A stretch of 12,999 nucleotides of DNA from an uncultured Candidatus Saccharibacteria bacterium (GCA_937976315.1 CALJRR010000043.1:1-12999), one strand, 5' to 3'. Positions 1 to 6,580 are shown, counted from the stretch's first letter. Notes: generated by a model not told the origin, from the sequence alone. Made by a program: numbers and translations.

Positions 1-108
1 GGCGTGAGTTTACTGGCTGTCGGTTATGGCGTATGGCAATGGCGATGGGAAATCTCGCAATTTGTACGAAAAATGCGTGAACGCGTTAGGTCTGCGAACG
101 GTAAATAA
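1..108 (+). CDS. C-terminal end of an unidentified membrane protein (partial)
   Basis: Frame 1 is open from the window edge to a TAA at 106-108, giving 35 residues. It begins with a hydrophobic stretch (GVSLLAVGYGVWQW) and ends with a strongly basic tail rich in Arg and Lys (FVRKMRERVRSANGK). This looks like the last transmembrane segment and cytoplasmic tail of a membrane protein. The start and most of the gene lie outside the window, so no family can be named. The ruvC reading frame is also open upstream to position 26 and overlaps this fragment, but a promoter and a better ruvC start follow this stop, so I take the fragment as the real coding frame here. Confidence is limited by its shortness. 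Confidence 0.5.
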   Translation, partial: GVSLLAVGYGVWQWRWEISQFVRKMRERVRSANGK

Positions 109-112
109 TTGC

Positions 113-118
113 TATAAT
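113..118 (+). promoter_or_regulatory. -10 box for ruvC, leaderless spacing
   Basis: A perfect TATAAT preceded by TGC, giving the extended -10 form TGnTATAAT. Exactly 6 nt (119-124) separate it from the ruvC ATG at 125, so transcription should begin at about the start codon. No TTGACA-like -35 is seen at normal spacing. Seen directly; the leaderless transcript is inferred. Confidence 0.75.
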
Positions 119-124
119 AAAGAT

Positions 125-598
125 ATGAGAATTATCGGGATTGACCCAGGAACGGGAATTTTGGGGTTTGGCGTGATTGATTTTTCTCGTGGCAAGTTCA
201 AGATGGTCACGGCGGGAGTTGTGACGACGCCGGCACATACGCCAATTGACGAAAGGCTTGAAGATATTTTTGATAGCCTAACAGAGATTATTGCCGAAAC
301 AAATCCTGATGTTATGTCGATTGAAAAGCTATTTTTTGCGCGTAATGTTACGACGGCGATTTCTGTGGCGGAAGCGCGCGGCGTGGCGATGTTGACTGGG
401 CGAAAAGCCGGAATGCCAATTGCTGAATATACGCCGTTACAAATAAAACAAACTTTGACTGGCTATGGAAAGGCTGACAAAAAGCAAGTTCAGGAAATGG
501 TGCGTCTTAATTTGGGTCTGAAGGATGTTCCGAAGCCGGATGACTGCGCGGATGCTTTGGCTGCAGCAATTACACACGCAGCGATGAATCGGGTATAA
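125..598 (+). CDS. ruvC: Crossover junction endodeoxyribonuclease RuvC
   Basis: RuvC is the Holliday-junction resolvase that cuts two opposing strands after RuvAB branch migration. The 157-aa product has the RNase H-like fold signature: MRIIGIDPGTG at the N-terminus (catalytic Asp7), SIEKLFF with Glu67, and the C-terminal KPDDCADALAAAITH with Asp140 and Asp143, completing the acidic tetrad of the family. The frame is open back to 26, but the ATG at 125 is chosen because it starts directly with the conserved MRIIGIDPG and lies 6 nt after a perfect -10 box. The length from this start is typical (about 160-170 aa). ruvA begins 7 nt after the stop, and the TAA stop (596-598) lies inside ruvA's -10 box. 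Identification is secure. Confidence 0.97.
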   Translation: MRIIGIDPGTGILGFGVIDFSRGKFKMVTAGVVTTPAHTPIDERLEDIFDSLTEIIAETNPDVMSIEKLFFARNVTTAISVAEARGVAMLTGRKAGMPIAEYTPLQIKQTLTGYGKADKKQVQEMVRLNLGLKDVPKPDDCADALAAAITHAAMNRV

Positions 599-599
599 T
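594..599 (+). promoter_or_regulatory. -10 box for ruvA, overlapping the ruvC stop codon
   Basis: A perfect TATAAT whose bases 596-598 are also the TAA stop of ruvC. It lies 6 nt before the ruvA ATG at 606, the same spacing as at ruvC and ruvB. It lacks the TG extension (GGG precedes it). No Shine-Dalgarno lies between it and the ATG. A leaderless ruvA mRNA is inferred; ruvA could also be read from the ruvC transcript. Confidence 0.65.
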
Positions 600-605
600 T
601 GAAAT

Positions 606-1181
606 ATGATTGCACATGTTTTTGGAAAAGTTGCTGAGAAATTTAACGGCTCGTTAGTCATTGATGTTCATGGTGTTGGATATGAAGTTAGCGTGGCGAC
701 TAATGATTTTGACGCGGTGATATTAGACCAAGAAGTAAAATTTTACACTTATCATCATGTGCGCGAACAGTCGGAGGAATTGTTCGGGTTTTCTAGCCTG
801 GCGGCGAAAAAGTTATTTGAAATACTAATCACGGTTCAGGGGGTTGGCCCGAAGGCTGCGCTAGCGATTTTAAGTTTGGGTGATGCCGAGCAGGTGCGTA
901 ACGCTATTGCTAATGCTGACAGCGGCTTTGTACAAAAGGCCACTGGCGTCGGCAAAAAAACCGCCGAGCGAGTGGTGGTCGATTTGAGCGATAAAGTTGG
1001 TTTACCGACTCATTATGGTCGAGCGGAAACTCCATTGCAGACTGAATTGAACACTTCTGATGAGGCCTTGGAGGCGTTGATGGCTTTGGGCTATACATTA
1101 GCAGATGCCACTAAGGCGCTTGAAGACGTTGATGTAAATCTGCCGACAGCACAACGGGTGACTGAAGCTTTGAAGAGGTAG
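606..1181 (+). CDS. ruvA: Holliday junction branch migration protein RuvA
   Basis: RuvA binds four-way DNA junctions as a tetramer and loads the RuvB motor. The 191-aa product shows the three family domains. An N-terminal OB fold covers about residues 1-62 (MIAHVFGKV, DVHGVGYEV). Two helix-hairpin-helix DNA-binding motifs follow, LITVQGVGPKAA (about 74-85) and KATGVGKKTAERVV (about 111-124). A linker leads to a C-terminal three-helix RuvB-binding domain (about 150-191, EALEALMALGYTLADATKAL). In the acidic pin region it reads VREQSEELFGF, so one of the usual two acidic residues appears to be Gln55. I base this on memory of the E. coli sequence and would treat it as minor. The start follows a -10 box by 6 nt. 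The gene converges on the 181-aa minus-strand gene, with 25 nt between the stops. Confidence 0.97.
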   Translation: MIAHVFGKVAEKFNGSLVIDVHGVGYEVSVATNDFDAVILDQEVKFYTYHHVREQSEELFGFSSLAAKKLFEILITVQGVGPKAALAILSLGDAEQVRNAIANADSGFVQKATGVGKKTAERVVVDLSDKVGLPTHYGRAETPLQTELNTSDEALEALMALGYTLADATKALEDVDVNLPTAQRVTEALKR

Positions 1182-1206
1182 GGGTTTATTAAGATATTGA
1201 TATCTA

Positions 1207-1752
1207 TTACGACTCGTTTTCTTCTTTAACTGCCTGTTTTGCTTCTCTAATGAGATTTTCTATGTCGCCGGCTGTTAGTCTGTCGTAGTCATGAAAGCTC
1301 TGAACACTGCTGCGTAATCGCTGACCTTGTTCCTTAGTAATTCCATATAATCCAGGCAGATCATCAAATTGGTGATTGTACGACTTTTGTTCAAATGTCT
1401 CGGCCTGCTTTTTGTCAGAAGCGCCTTTTTTCGATGCGATTCTATCGTACCATAAAGATGGATATCTTACTAGTAAGCCAATTACGTGTTTTGCAATTTC
1501 TGTTGATTTGGGATCGTATTCTTTTGTCTGCTCTAAATTGCTATATCCTCGCTCGGTTAAGGTGTTGCTAATATTTTTTACATCAATTGCAACCCTGTGC
1601 GATTCAATTCTTTCAGATTCGTCGGAAGGCGCTAATCCTAATTCGGCCAAAATATACGGCACTGCCTCTGACATTAACCTAATTTCCTTTGGAATTCGGT
1701 CATATATTTCTCTTATGTCTTTTTTTCGGTTTTTGGCATCAAATTCCGGCAT
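1207..1752 (-). CDS. Hypothetical soluble protein, 181 aa
   Basis: I do not recognise this family. The protein is hydrophilic and charged, has no cysteine, signal peptide or membrane segment, and looks mostly helical. It starts MPEFDAKNRKKDIREIYDRI and ends with an acidic/basic tail (AKQAVKEENES). A central segment, KHVIGLLVRYPSLWYDRI, is the most hydrophobic and aromatic part and could form a core or partner surface. The start is well supported: AGGAG (complement of 1759-1763) lies 6 nt upstream of the ATG, and a TGGTATAGT extended -10 lies further upstream (complement of 1785-1793). It is the only minus-strand gene among the ruv genes and separates ruvA from ruvB together with the HIT gene, so it may be a later insertion. 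Its function is unknown. Confidence 0.8.
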   Translation of the reverse strand: MPEFDAKNRKKDIREIYDRIPKEIRLMSEAVPYILAELGLAPSDESERIESHRVAIDVKNISNTLTERGYSNLEQTKEYDPKSTEIAKHVIGLLVRYPSLWYDRIASKKGASDKKQAETFEQKSYNHQFDDLPGLYGITKEQGQRLRSSVQSFHDYDRLTAGDIENLIREAKQAVKEENES

Positions 1753-1784
1753 TGTAAACTCCTAGTTTAATTGTAGATACTAAT

Positions 1785-1793
1785 ACTATACCA
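1785..1793 (-). promoter_or_regulatory. Extended -10 promoter for the 181-aa gene
   Basis: The complement reads TGGTATAGT, an extended -10 with one mismatch to TATAAT. It predicts a 5' leader of roughly 25 nt containing an AGGAG ribosome site (1759-1763 complement) 6 nt before the ATG at 1752. It lies back to back with a plus-strand TGCTATAAT at 1798-1806. Confidence 0.6.
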
Positions 1794-1800
1794 TAAATGC

Positions 1801-1832
1801 TATAATTAGTATATAGCAAATTGAGAGAATAG
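1801..1832 (+). repeat. Decayed copy of the ruvB promoter and start region
   Basis: This stretch matches 2525-2555 at 27 of 32 aligned columns, with one 1-nt insertion. Both copies begin with TATAAT, keep a 6-nt spacer, and share the exact 14-mer AATTGAGAGAATAG. In ruvB this encodes the ERI of MAIERIV. Here the start codon is ATA instead of ATG and the extra A shifts the frame, so translation would read I-A-N-stop. The -10 box keeps its TGC extension (1798-1800). Beyond 1832 the similarity is not clear by eye. I read it as the remnant of a duplication of the ruvB 5' end. Confidence 0.65.
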
Positions 1833-1996
1833 GCGATTCATCACTGACTCAGAACTGGATGAACCGAGCCAAGAAATATTTCAGGATTGGCCCATGGCTC
1901 ACAGTGAGAAGCTGTTATCTCCTCGTTACATTGGTGAAACTGTTCTTACGAGCTCGGGCATATCTTTGTAGGTGTGAATAAATACCGCATGTCTGG
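1813..1996 (+). other. Unexplained transcribed-looking stretch upstream of the HIT gene
   Basis: A -10 box at 1801-1806 predicts transcription from about 1813 into this stretch, which has no clear gene. Two readings compete. First, a frame is open from 1825 to a TAG at 1969-1971 with a protein-like composition, but its first ATG is at 1894 (25 codons) and it has no ribosome site, so it may be a gene remnant. Second, hairpins can be drawn in series: 1834-1842 with 1858-1866 (9 positions, one mismatch), 1866-1871 with 1895-1900 (GAGCCA/TGGCTC), and 1904-1910 with 1943-1949 (one G-U). I recognise no known RNA family, and neither T-box nor SRP RNA consensus elements are present. Confidence 0.35.
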
Positions 1997-2002
1997 TATA
2001 AT
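1994..2002 (+). promoter_or_regulatory. Extended -10 promoter for the HIT gene
   Basis: TGGTATAAT, a perfect extended -10. The predicted start near 2009 leaves only about 11 nt of leader. An AGGAG ribosome site at 2010-2014 sits in it, 5 nt before the ATG at 2020. This contrasts with the leaderless spacing of the neighbouring ruv genes. Confidence 0.7.
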
Positions 2003-2019
2003 TTACACTAGGAGATATC

Positions 2020-2505
2020 ATGAATACAGACGTGACAAAGAAGGACTGTGAAATCTGTCCGCTGCTTGTTGGCCAAACAGCGGCTGACGACAATGTCATA
2101 CTACAAACCGAACGTTGGGTGGTGGTGCTTGACAGAAATCAACGCTATTTAGGTAAGTCATTTATCACTCTGCGCCAGCACAAGGAGACGTTGTCGGAGT
2201 TGGATGAGGCAGATTGGATGGAGCTGCATCAGGTGATTCGTCAACTCGAGCAGGCAGTTAAAGAAGCATTTGGCGCCGACGTGTGTAACTGGGAGTGCTT
2301 GATGAATAACGCAGTGAAAGCTGGTCAGTCGACACATGTGCACTGGCATTTACATCCGCGGTATCTCGCTGACGCCATCTTTGCTGGCGAGAAGTTTCCT
2401 GATCCAAAATGGTCGCGGCACTTAGGGGGCGCGGTGCATATGGTGAGTGATGAGAACTTTCGCGAAATTATGCAGGTACTGCGTAGTCGGCTTACAAGAG
2501 CTTAG
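2020..2505 (+). CDS. HIT (histidine triad) family protein
   Basis: HIT proteins are nucleotide hydrolases or transferases acting on the alpha-phosphate of nucleotides or dinucleoside polyphosphates. The 161-aa product has the diagnostic histidine run THVHWHLHPRY with His106, 108, 110 and 112 (H-x-H-x-H-x). It also has an upstream CEIC (Cys10, Cys13), which in some HIT and GalT-like proteins forms part of a zinc site. The N-terminal half (ERWVVVLDRNQRYLGKSFI) fits the usual strand that holds the base, and LSELDEADWMELHQVI fits the following helix. The substrate cannot be assigned. The start is fixed by AGGAG 5 nt upstream. It stands alone between the 181-aa gene and ruvB with its own promoter. 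The last codons lie just ahead of the ruvB promoter. Confidence 0.9.
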   Translation: MNTDVTKKDCEICPLLVGQTAADDNVILQTERWVVVLDRNQRYLGKSFITLRQHKETLSELDEADWMELHQVIRQLEQAVKEAFGADVCNWECLMNNAVKAGQSTHVHWHLHPRYLADAIFAGEKFPDPKWSRHLGGAVHMVSDENFREIMQVLRSRLTRA

Positions 2506-2524
2506 TTCGCTCCGGTTTGGATGA

Positions 2525-2530
2525 TATAAT
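2525..2530 (+). promoter_or_regulatory. -10 box for ruvB, leaderless spacing
   Basis: TGATATAAT (2522-2530) is a perfect extended -10. Its last base is 6 nt before the ruvB ATG at 2537, and no ribosome site is present. This promoter and start is the intact copy of the repeat whose decayed version lies at 1801-1832. Confidence 0.75.
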
Positions 2531-2555
2531 GAATGTATGGCAATTGAGAGAATAG
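2525..2555 (+). repeat. Intact copy of the imperfect direct repeat at 1801-1832
   Basis: It contains the ruvB -10 box, 6-nt spacer, start codon and first codons. It shares the 14-mer AATTGAGAGAATAG with 1819-1832, 723 nt upstream. The HIT gene and its promoter lie between the copies. Confidence 0.65.
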
Positions 2556-3535
2556 TTGATACAAGTTCGCATGATGATGATTCTGAAGAGCAGCGAATTG
2601 AGGTGAGTCTGCGTCCGCAGAGTTTTGCTGAGTATGTTGGCCAGGAAAGATTAAAACGTAATTTGCGCTTGGCGATTGATGCGGCTAAAAAGCGCGGCGA
2701 GCCGTTGGATCACGTATTATTATATGGTCCGCCGGGGCTTGGTAAGACAACTATGGCGACGGTGATTGCTAATGAAATGGGCACGAATCTGCGGATTACT
2801 AGCGGTCCGGCTATTGAAAAAGCGGGCGATTTGGCGTCGATTCTGACTAATTTGTCGGACGGGGATATTCTGTTTATCGATGAGATTCATCGGTTGGGAC
2901 GATCAGTGGAGGAAATTTTGTACTCCGCAATGGAAGATTTTAAGCTGGATATTGTGATTGGAAAAGGTCCAGCAGCGCGATCAATTCGATTGGATTTACC
3001 GCGATTTACGGTGATTGGCGCGACGACGCGAACCGGAAGTTTGGCGGCACCTTTGCGTGATAGGTTCGGGCATATTTATCGTTTGGAATTTTACACACCA
3101 GAGGATATTGCGAAAATTGTGACGCGTAGCGCGAAGATTTTGGAATCATCAATTCGAAGTGAAGCGGCGGATCTATTATCGACGCGAGCGCGCTTGACGC
3201 CACGTATTGCCAATAGACTTCTTAAGCGCGTCCGTGATTATGCCGACGTTAATGGCGACGGAATAATTGATGTAAAAACTACAACCAACGCTTTAGAAAT
3301 GCTGGAAGTGGATGAGTTGGGCTTGGATCCGGCTGATCGTAATTTATTACAATCGATTCTGGAAAATTATGGCGATAATCCTGTTGGCTTAACAACAATT
3401 GCGGCGCTGACTGGCGATGAGGCGACAACAATTGAGGATTTTTATGAACCATATTTGCTACAGATTGGTTTTATTGAGCGTACGCCGCGTGGTCGTCGAG
3501 TGACGATTAAAGCGAAACGACATTTGGAAAAATAG
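2537..3535 (+). CDS. ruvB: Holliday junction branch migration DNA helicase RuvB
   Basis: RuvB is the AAA+ ring motor that drives branch migration with RuvA. The 332-aa product has the full set of motifs: SLRPQSFAEYVGQ near the N-terminus (about 24-36), Walker A GPPGLGKT (64-71), Walker B LFIDEIH (112-118), sensor 1 VIGATTRTG (159-167), and the arginine finger in LRDRFG (Arg174). Sensor 2 is TPRIANRLLKRVRDY (221-235). A winged-helix domain closes the protein, ending IERTPRGRRVT (313-323). Length is normal. The ATG at 2537 is 6 nt after a perfect extended -10, implying a leaderless mRNA. The segment from about 239 (NGDGIIDV) matches the family's usual third domain entry. Identification is secure. 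Confidence 0.98.
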   Translation: MAIERIVDTSSHDDDSEEQRIEVSLRPQSFAEYVGQERLKRNLRLAIDAAKKRGEPLDHVLLYGPPGLGKTTMATVIANEMGTNLRITSGPAIEKAGDLASILTNLSDGDILFIDEIHRLGRSVEEILYSAMEDFKLDIVIGKGPAARSIRLDLPRFTVIGATTRTGSLAAPLRDRFGHIYRLEFYTPEDIAKIVTRSAKILESSIRSEAADLLSTRARLTPRIANRLLKRVRDYADVNGDGIIDVKTTTNALEMLEVDELGLDPADRNLLQSILENYGDNPVGLTTIAALTGDEATTIEDFYEPYLLQIGFIERTPRGRRVTIKAKRHLEK

Positions 3536-3597
3536 TTATCGTATTCTTCGGCTATTTGTGCTTTAATAAAACCAGGCAAACTTAACTAGGAGCCGCT

Positions 3598-4098
3598 ATG
3601 GGCAAAAAACAAGCAACGACATCACCAGTTAAGAACTCTAAAGCTAGGCACTGGCTACGACGATTTATAATTTTGATAGGAATTTTGGCTGGTTTGTGGC
3701 TGGCCAATTTTTTAACTTGGCTGCCAGCGTATATGGAAGTATGGAATATGGCACGAGATCCAATGGCTGAAAAGGGCGTTTTGGGCTTAAAGTTGAAATC
3801 GTCACGCGAAAGGCATCGCATACCTACAGAGCGCGGATTTTTAAAAAAGAGTACATCTCTATCAATTGATAGATATTATGAGATGCCCCAGAATGAGTCG
3901 GTGAGTGATTTGTTAAATAGACTGCAACGATACGCTGAAGATTCTGGCTGGAAGCTAGACAAAGAGAGGTCTGGGGAGGAATATTTTGTAGGATATAAAG
4001 ATATAGAGGGTAGGGAATACTCTCTCTGGGTTAGCGTTATACTAAACGATAAGTATAACAATGGTGTTCATATAAGTGTTGAGGGCTTGGGTGATTAA
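3598..4098 (+). CDS. Hypothetical single-pass membrane protein, 166 aa
   Basis: I recognise no family. The product has a short basic N-terminus (Lys/Arg rich, residues 1-22) and one transmembrane segment at about 21-43 (FIILIGILAGLWLANFLTWL). A polar region of about 120 residues follows. By the positive-inside rule the N-terminus is cytoplasmic and the C-terminal part external. The external part ends in alternating strands (YFVGYKDIEGREYSLWVSVI). AGGAG at 3588-3592, 5 nt before the ATG, fixes the start. I find no strong promoter in the 62-nt gap after ruvB, only a weak TGCTTTAAT at 3559-3567, so read-through from ruvB is possible. It is 1 nt upstream of the large surface protein gene, so the two are probably co-translated and may work together. 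Confidence 0.8.
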   Translation: MGKKQATTSPVKNSKARHWLRRFIILIGILAGLWLANFLTWLPAYMEVWNMARDPMAEKGVLGLKLKSSRERHRIPTERGFLKKSTSLSIDRYYEMPQNESVSDLLNRLQRYAEDSGWKLDKERSGEEYFVGYKDIEGREYSLWVSVILNDKYNNGVHISVEGLGD

Positions 4099-4099
4099 T

Positions 4100-6556
4100 A
4101 TGAAAATTAGAGTTATTATATTATCTTTCTTTGTAGCTATTATTTCTGGCCTTTTTATACAACAGTCGGCACAAGGCGAGGTTGTTCCTTATAATTACGC
4201 AGGAAAGAAACTTACGATTACATTATTAGGCGATTCTTATTCGGCCGGAAATGGCGCTGATGGGTATGAATATGGTCCTGCTGTCTGTCATCGCAACAGT
4301 AATAACTGGGCGGAAATGTATAAAAGATGGCTAAGCAATAACGGACTGTCAGTAACGCTTATAAATCGCGCTTGTTCTGGAGCTAAAATTAATGCCTTCT
4401 TGAAGGATAAGAATGCGGGTAGTGTTGTAAAAACGATTAGTGATGATCCGGGCAAGCTAGCGACGAATGAACAGATTATTAAATATGCAGAAGACAGGGA
4501 TATCTGCAATATTAAACCGAATAATGACTTAAAAGTTGCTTATAGGATCATAAGTAGTGCGATTGGTTCTAAGCGCGGAAAAAATCAGAAAAGAGTCAAT
4601 ATAAGATGTAATTATACGATTCGACGACAACTGGATAGCGTAGACCGCAGTACAGATATGGTAATGATGACGATTGGTGGAAATGATTTGGATTTTGACG
4701 GCATTGTTAAGTCTTGTTTTACTGCTGTGATAAGATCTGCTTCAGATTGCAAAACAAAGATAAATGACGCAAGAAATAATATGGAAGATTTAGAGCTAAA
4801 TCTTAGAGGCGTTTTATCATCGCTTAATTCTCGTTTACGTCCAGACGCGAAAATAGTTCTCTTAGGATACCCGCTACTAGCGCTTGATAATGGCGAGAAG
4901 CTATCCGATTTTTCGATTGCTAGTGAAGTGCGAAAGTTAGGACTGGAAGGTAATTTACGCCAGAAAAAGGTGGTTGAGGAATATAATAAAAGCCTCGGTA
5001 AAGAGAAAGTGATTTTTGTTGATAGTTTGCCAAAGCGGTTTTCTGGACACGAGCCAGACGCCTCAATATTTAAGAAGAATCACGATCGTTGGATTCATGA
5101 ATTCCTTGAGCCAAATGCATTCAATATGAGCTCGTGGTATCACCCGAACTTCTTTGGGCATAGCAATTATATGTCAGCACTTCGCGAAAAAGTACCACTG
5201 CCTAATTTGGTGAAACCAATAACGAAAACGAATGGCGATATTGATGTAGTATTTGTTATTGACACGACCGGTTCGATGGACAGTTCAATTAGTGCTGTTA
5301 AAAATAACATTCGAAATATAGTTGAGTCGATCAGCTCGAAAACCAAGAGTGCTAGATTTGCACTGGTCACTTATCAAGATCATCCGTGTTGTGGCGGAAG
5401 CTCGGAAGACTATCCATCTAAAATTGAGACAGATTTTACGAGTAATGTCGAGGCGATTAACAAGGCTGTCAATTTTATTCAACTTGGTAATGGTGGTGAC
5501 TGGAAAGAATCTGTTTATTCTGGTATTAAGGCGGGGCTGAATCTACAATGGCGAGCGGGAGTAAAGAAGATTATGATTGTGATTGGTGACGCTCCAGCTA
5601 AGAATCCAGAACCAGTTACTGAGCTAACCGAACAGTCTATCGTTGATGCTGCTTATGCTGTTGATCCAGTTCAAATATATATTATTGATACTTCTGGACA
5701 TGATGCGATGGCACCTGTGATGTCTTTGGCTGAAAGAACGGGCGGCGCATATTTACAAGCTGATGATAGCAATAAGCTCGTTGATCAGGTTAATGCGTCA
5801 GTTGAAAATGTGACAAACAAACCGAACGCTTGGATAAATCGTCAATATGTGGCGAAAATTGGCGATACATTAGAATTGGACGGTGCTGGTTCTTATTCAT
5901 CAAATGGTAAAATCGTGAAATATGAATGGGATGTCGATCAAGATGGCGTGTATGACGTGACGACGGATAAGCCTTTTGTCAATTATACGTTTACTAAGGA
6001 ATTTTCTGGGCTGTTAACACTTAGGGTGACCGATAGTTCTGGACTAACGAATGTAGCGACGACAACTTTGACGGTTAGTGATGACGGCGATGAACATGAA
6101 CGGGAATTTGATAATTGTCCAGATGTAGCGAATCCAGATCAAGCGGATTATGACAAGGATGGAATTGGTGATGCTTGTGATTCTGATCCGGGATATTTGG
6201 AGGAATATGGCTATTATCAGATGTTAGAATATGAAAAGAACCAAGCAAAGAAAGATGATAGTAAAAAAGAAAATACAAATCGTAAGCCTGCTGACGTCGC
6301 TTCGAATAATAAAGTAAACGGTGGTAATAACAAGAAAATAGCTACCATAGATTCTGATGGTAAAGGAGTAAAACTTCAGGAGAATGGTGGTATGAATGAG
6401 GTGAAGTTGAGGGAAGCTCAGGGGAAGTCTGAGAATAATAATGAAGGCAAGAGTGGATCGTCGTGGTTTGGTATTGCTGCGGTTGTTGGAATGGTTGCAA
6501 TCAGTGTAGTAACAATAGTTATAAAAGTTTATCGCCAAAAAACAAGACTATCTTAA
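4100..6556 (+). CDS. Membrane-anchored surface protein: SGNH hydrolase, VWA, PKD-like, TSP3-like
   Basis: A modular 818-aa exported protein. A signal peptide covers about 1-26 (MKIRVIILSFF... ending near SAQGEV). An SGNH/GDSL hydrolase domain follows: GDSYSAGNG with nucleophile Ser46, ACSGA (about 91-95), GGND (193-196), and HPNFFGH with His348. The usual Asp three residues before that His is Ser345. A von Willebrand A domain (about 381-570) has an intact metal site start DTTGS (Asp388, Thr390, Ser392), then GGDWKESVYSGI and IGDAPA. A PKD-like fold follows (about 575-660). A calcium-binding thrombospondin type 3-like segment comes next (about 671-697, DNCPDVANPDQ and DKDGIGDACD). A Lys/Asn-rich spacer (about 712-785) leads to a TM helix (about 788-810) and a basic tail. 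The upstream in-frame ATG at 4076 is rejected because 4100 begins the signal peptide and is 1 nt after the previous stop. Substrate and ligand are unknown. Confidence 0.88.
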   Translation: MKIRVIILSFFVAIISGLFIQQSAQGEVVPYNYAGKKLTITLLGDSYSAGNGADGYEYGPAVCHRNSNNWAEMYKRWLSNNGLSVTLINRACSGAKINAFLKDKNAGSVVKTISDDPGKLATNEQIIKYAEDRDICNIKPNNDLKVAYRIISSAIGSKRGKNQKRVNIRCNYTIRRQLDSVDRSTDMVMMTIGGNDLDFDGIVKSCFTAVIRSASDCKTKINDARNNMEDLELNLRGVLSSLNSRLRPDAKIVLLGYPLLALDNGEKLSDFSIASEVRKLGLEGNLRQKKVVEEYNKSLGKEKVIFVDSLPKRFSGHEPDASIFKKNHDRWIHEFLEPNAFNMSSWYHPNFFGHSNYMSALREKVPLPNLVKPITKTNGDIDVVFVIDTTGSMDSSISAVKNNIRNIVESISSKTKSARFALVTYQDHPCCGGSSEDYPSKIETDFTSNVEAINKAVNFIQLGNGGDWKESVYSGIKAGLNLQWRAGVKKIMIVIGDAPAKNPEPVTELTEQSIVDAAYAVDPVQIYIIDTSGHDAMAPVMSLAERTGGAYLQADDSNKLVDQVNASVENVTNKPNAWINRQYVAKIGDTLELDGAGSYSSNGKIVKYEWDVDQDGVYDVTTDKPFVNYTFTKEFSGLLTLRVTDSSGLTNVATTTLTVSDDGDEHEREFDNCPDVANPDQADYDKDGIGDACDSDPGYLEEYGYYQMLEYEKNQAKKDDSKKENTNRKPADVASNNKVNGGNNKKIATIDSDGKGVKLQENGGMNEVKLREAQGKSENNNEGKSGSSWFGIAAVVGMVAISVVTIVIKVYRQKTRLS

Positions 6557-6568
6557 GTTCTGTCGTGT

Positions 6569-6574
6569 TATAAT
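6569..6574 (+). promoter_or_regulatory. -10 box for the PH-domain gene, leaderless spacing
   Basis: TGTTATAAT (6566-6574), a perfect extended -10, 6 nt before the ATG at 6581. It lies in the 24-nt gap after the surface protein gene. The 6-nt spacer carries no usable Shine-Dalgarno position. Confidence 0.7.
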
Positions 6575-6580
6575 ATAGGC

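Noticed and set aside
26..124. N-terminal extension of ruvC to the ATG at 26
   Set aside because: It adds 33 residues ahead of the conserved MRIIGIDPG start, overlaps the tail of the upstream gene, and would cross the promoter that lies 6 nt before 125.
1192..1205. AGATATTGATATCT hairpin as a terminator between ruvA and the 181-aa gene
   Set aside because: The stem is short and all but one pair is A-T, with no following T-run, so it would be very unstable.
1813..1996. T-box or SRP RNA in the pre-HIT stretch
   Set aside because: No T-box antiterminator core and no SRP consensus loop are present, and the next gene has its own promoter immediately upstream.
4076..4099. Upstream ATG at 4076 for the large surface protein
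   Set aside because: It would overlap the 166-aa gene and put MLRAWVIN before a normal signal peptide. The ATG at 4100 starts the signal peptide and lies 1 nt after the previous stop.
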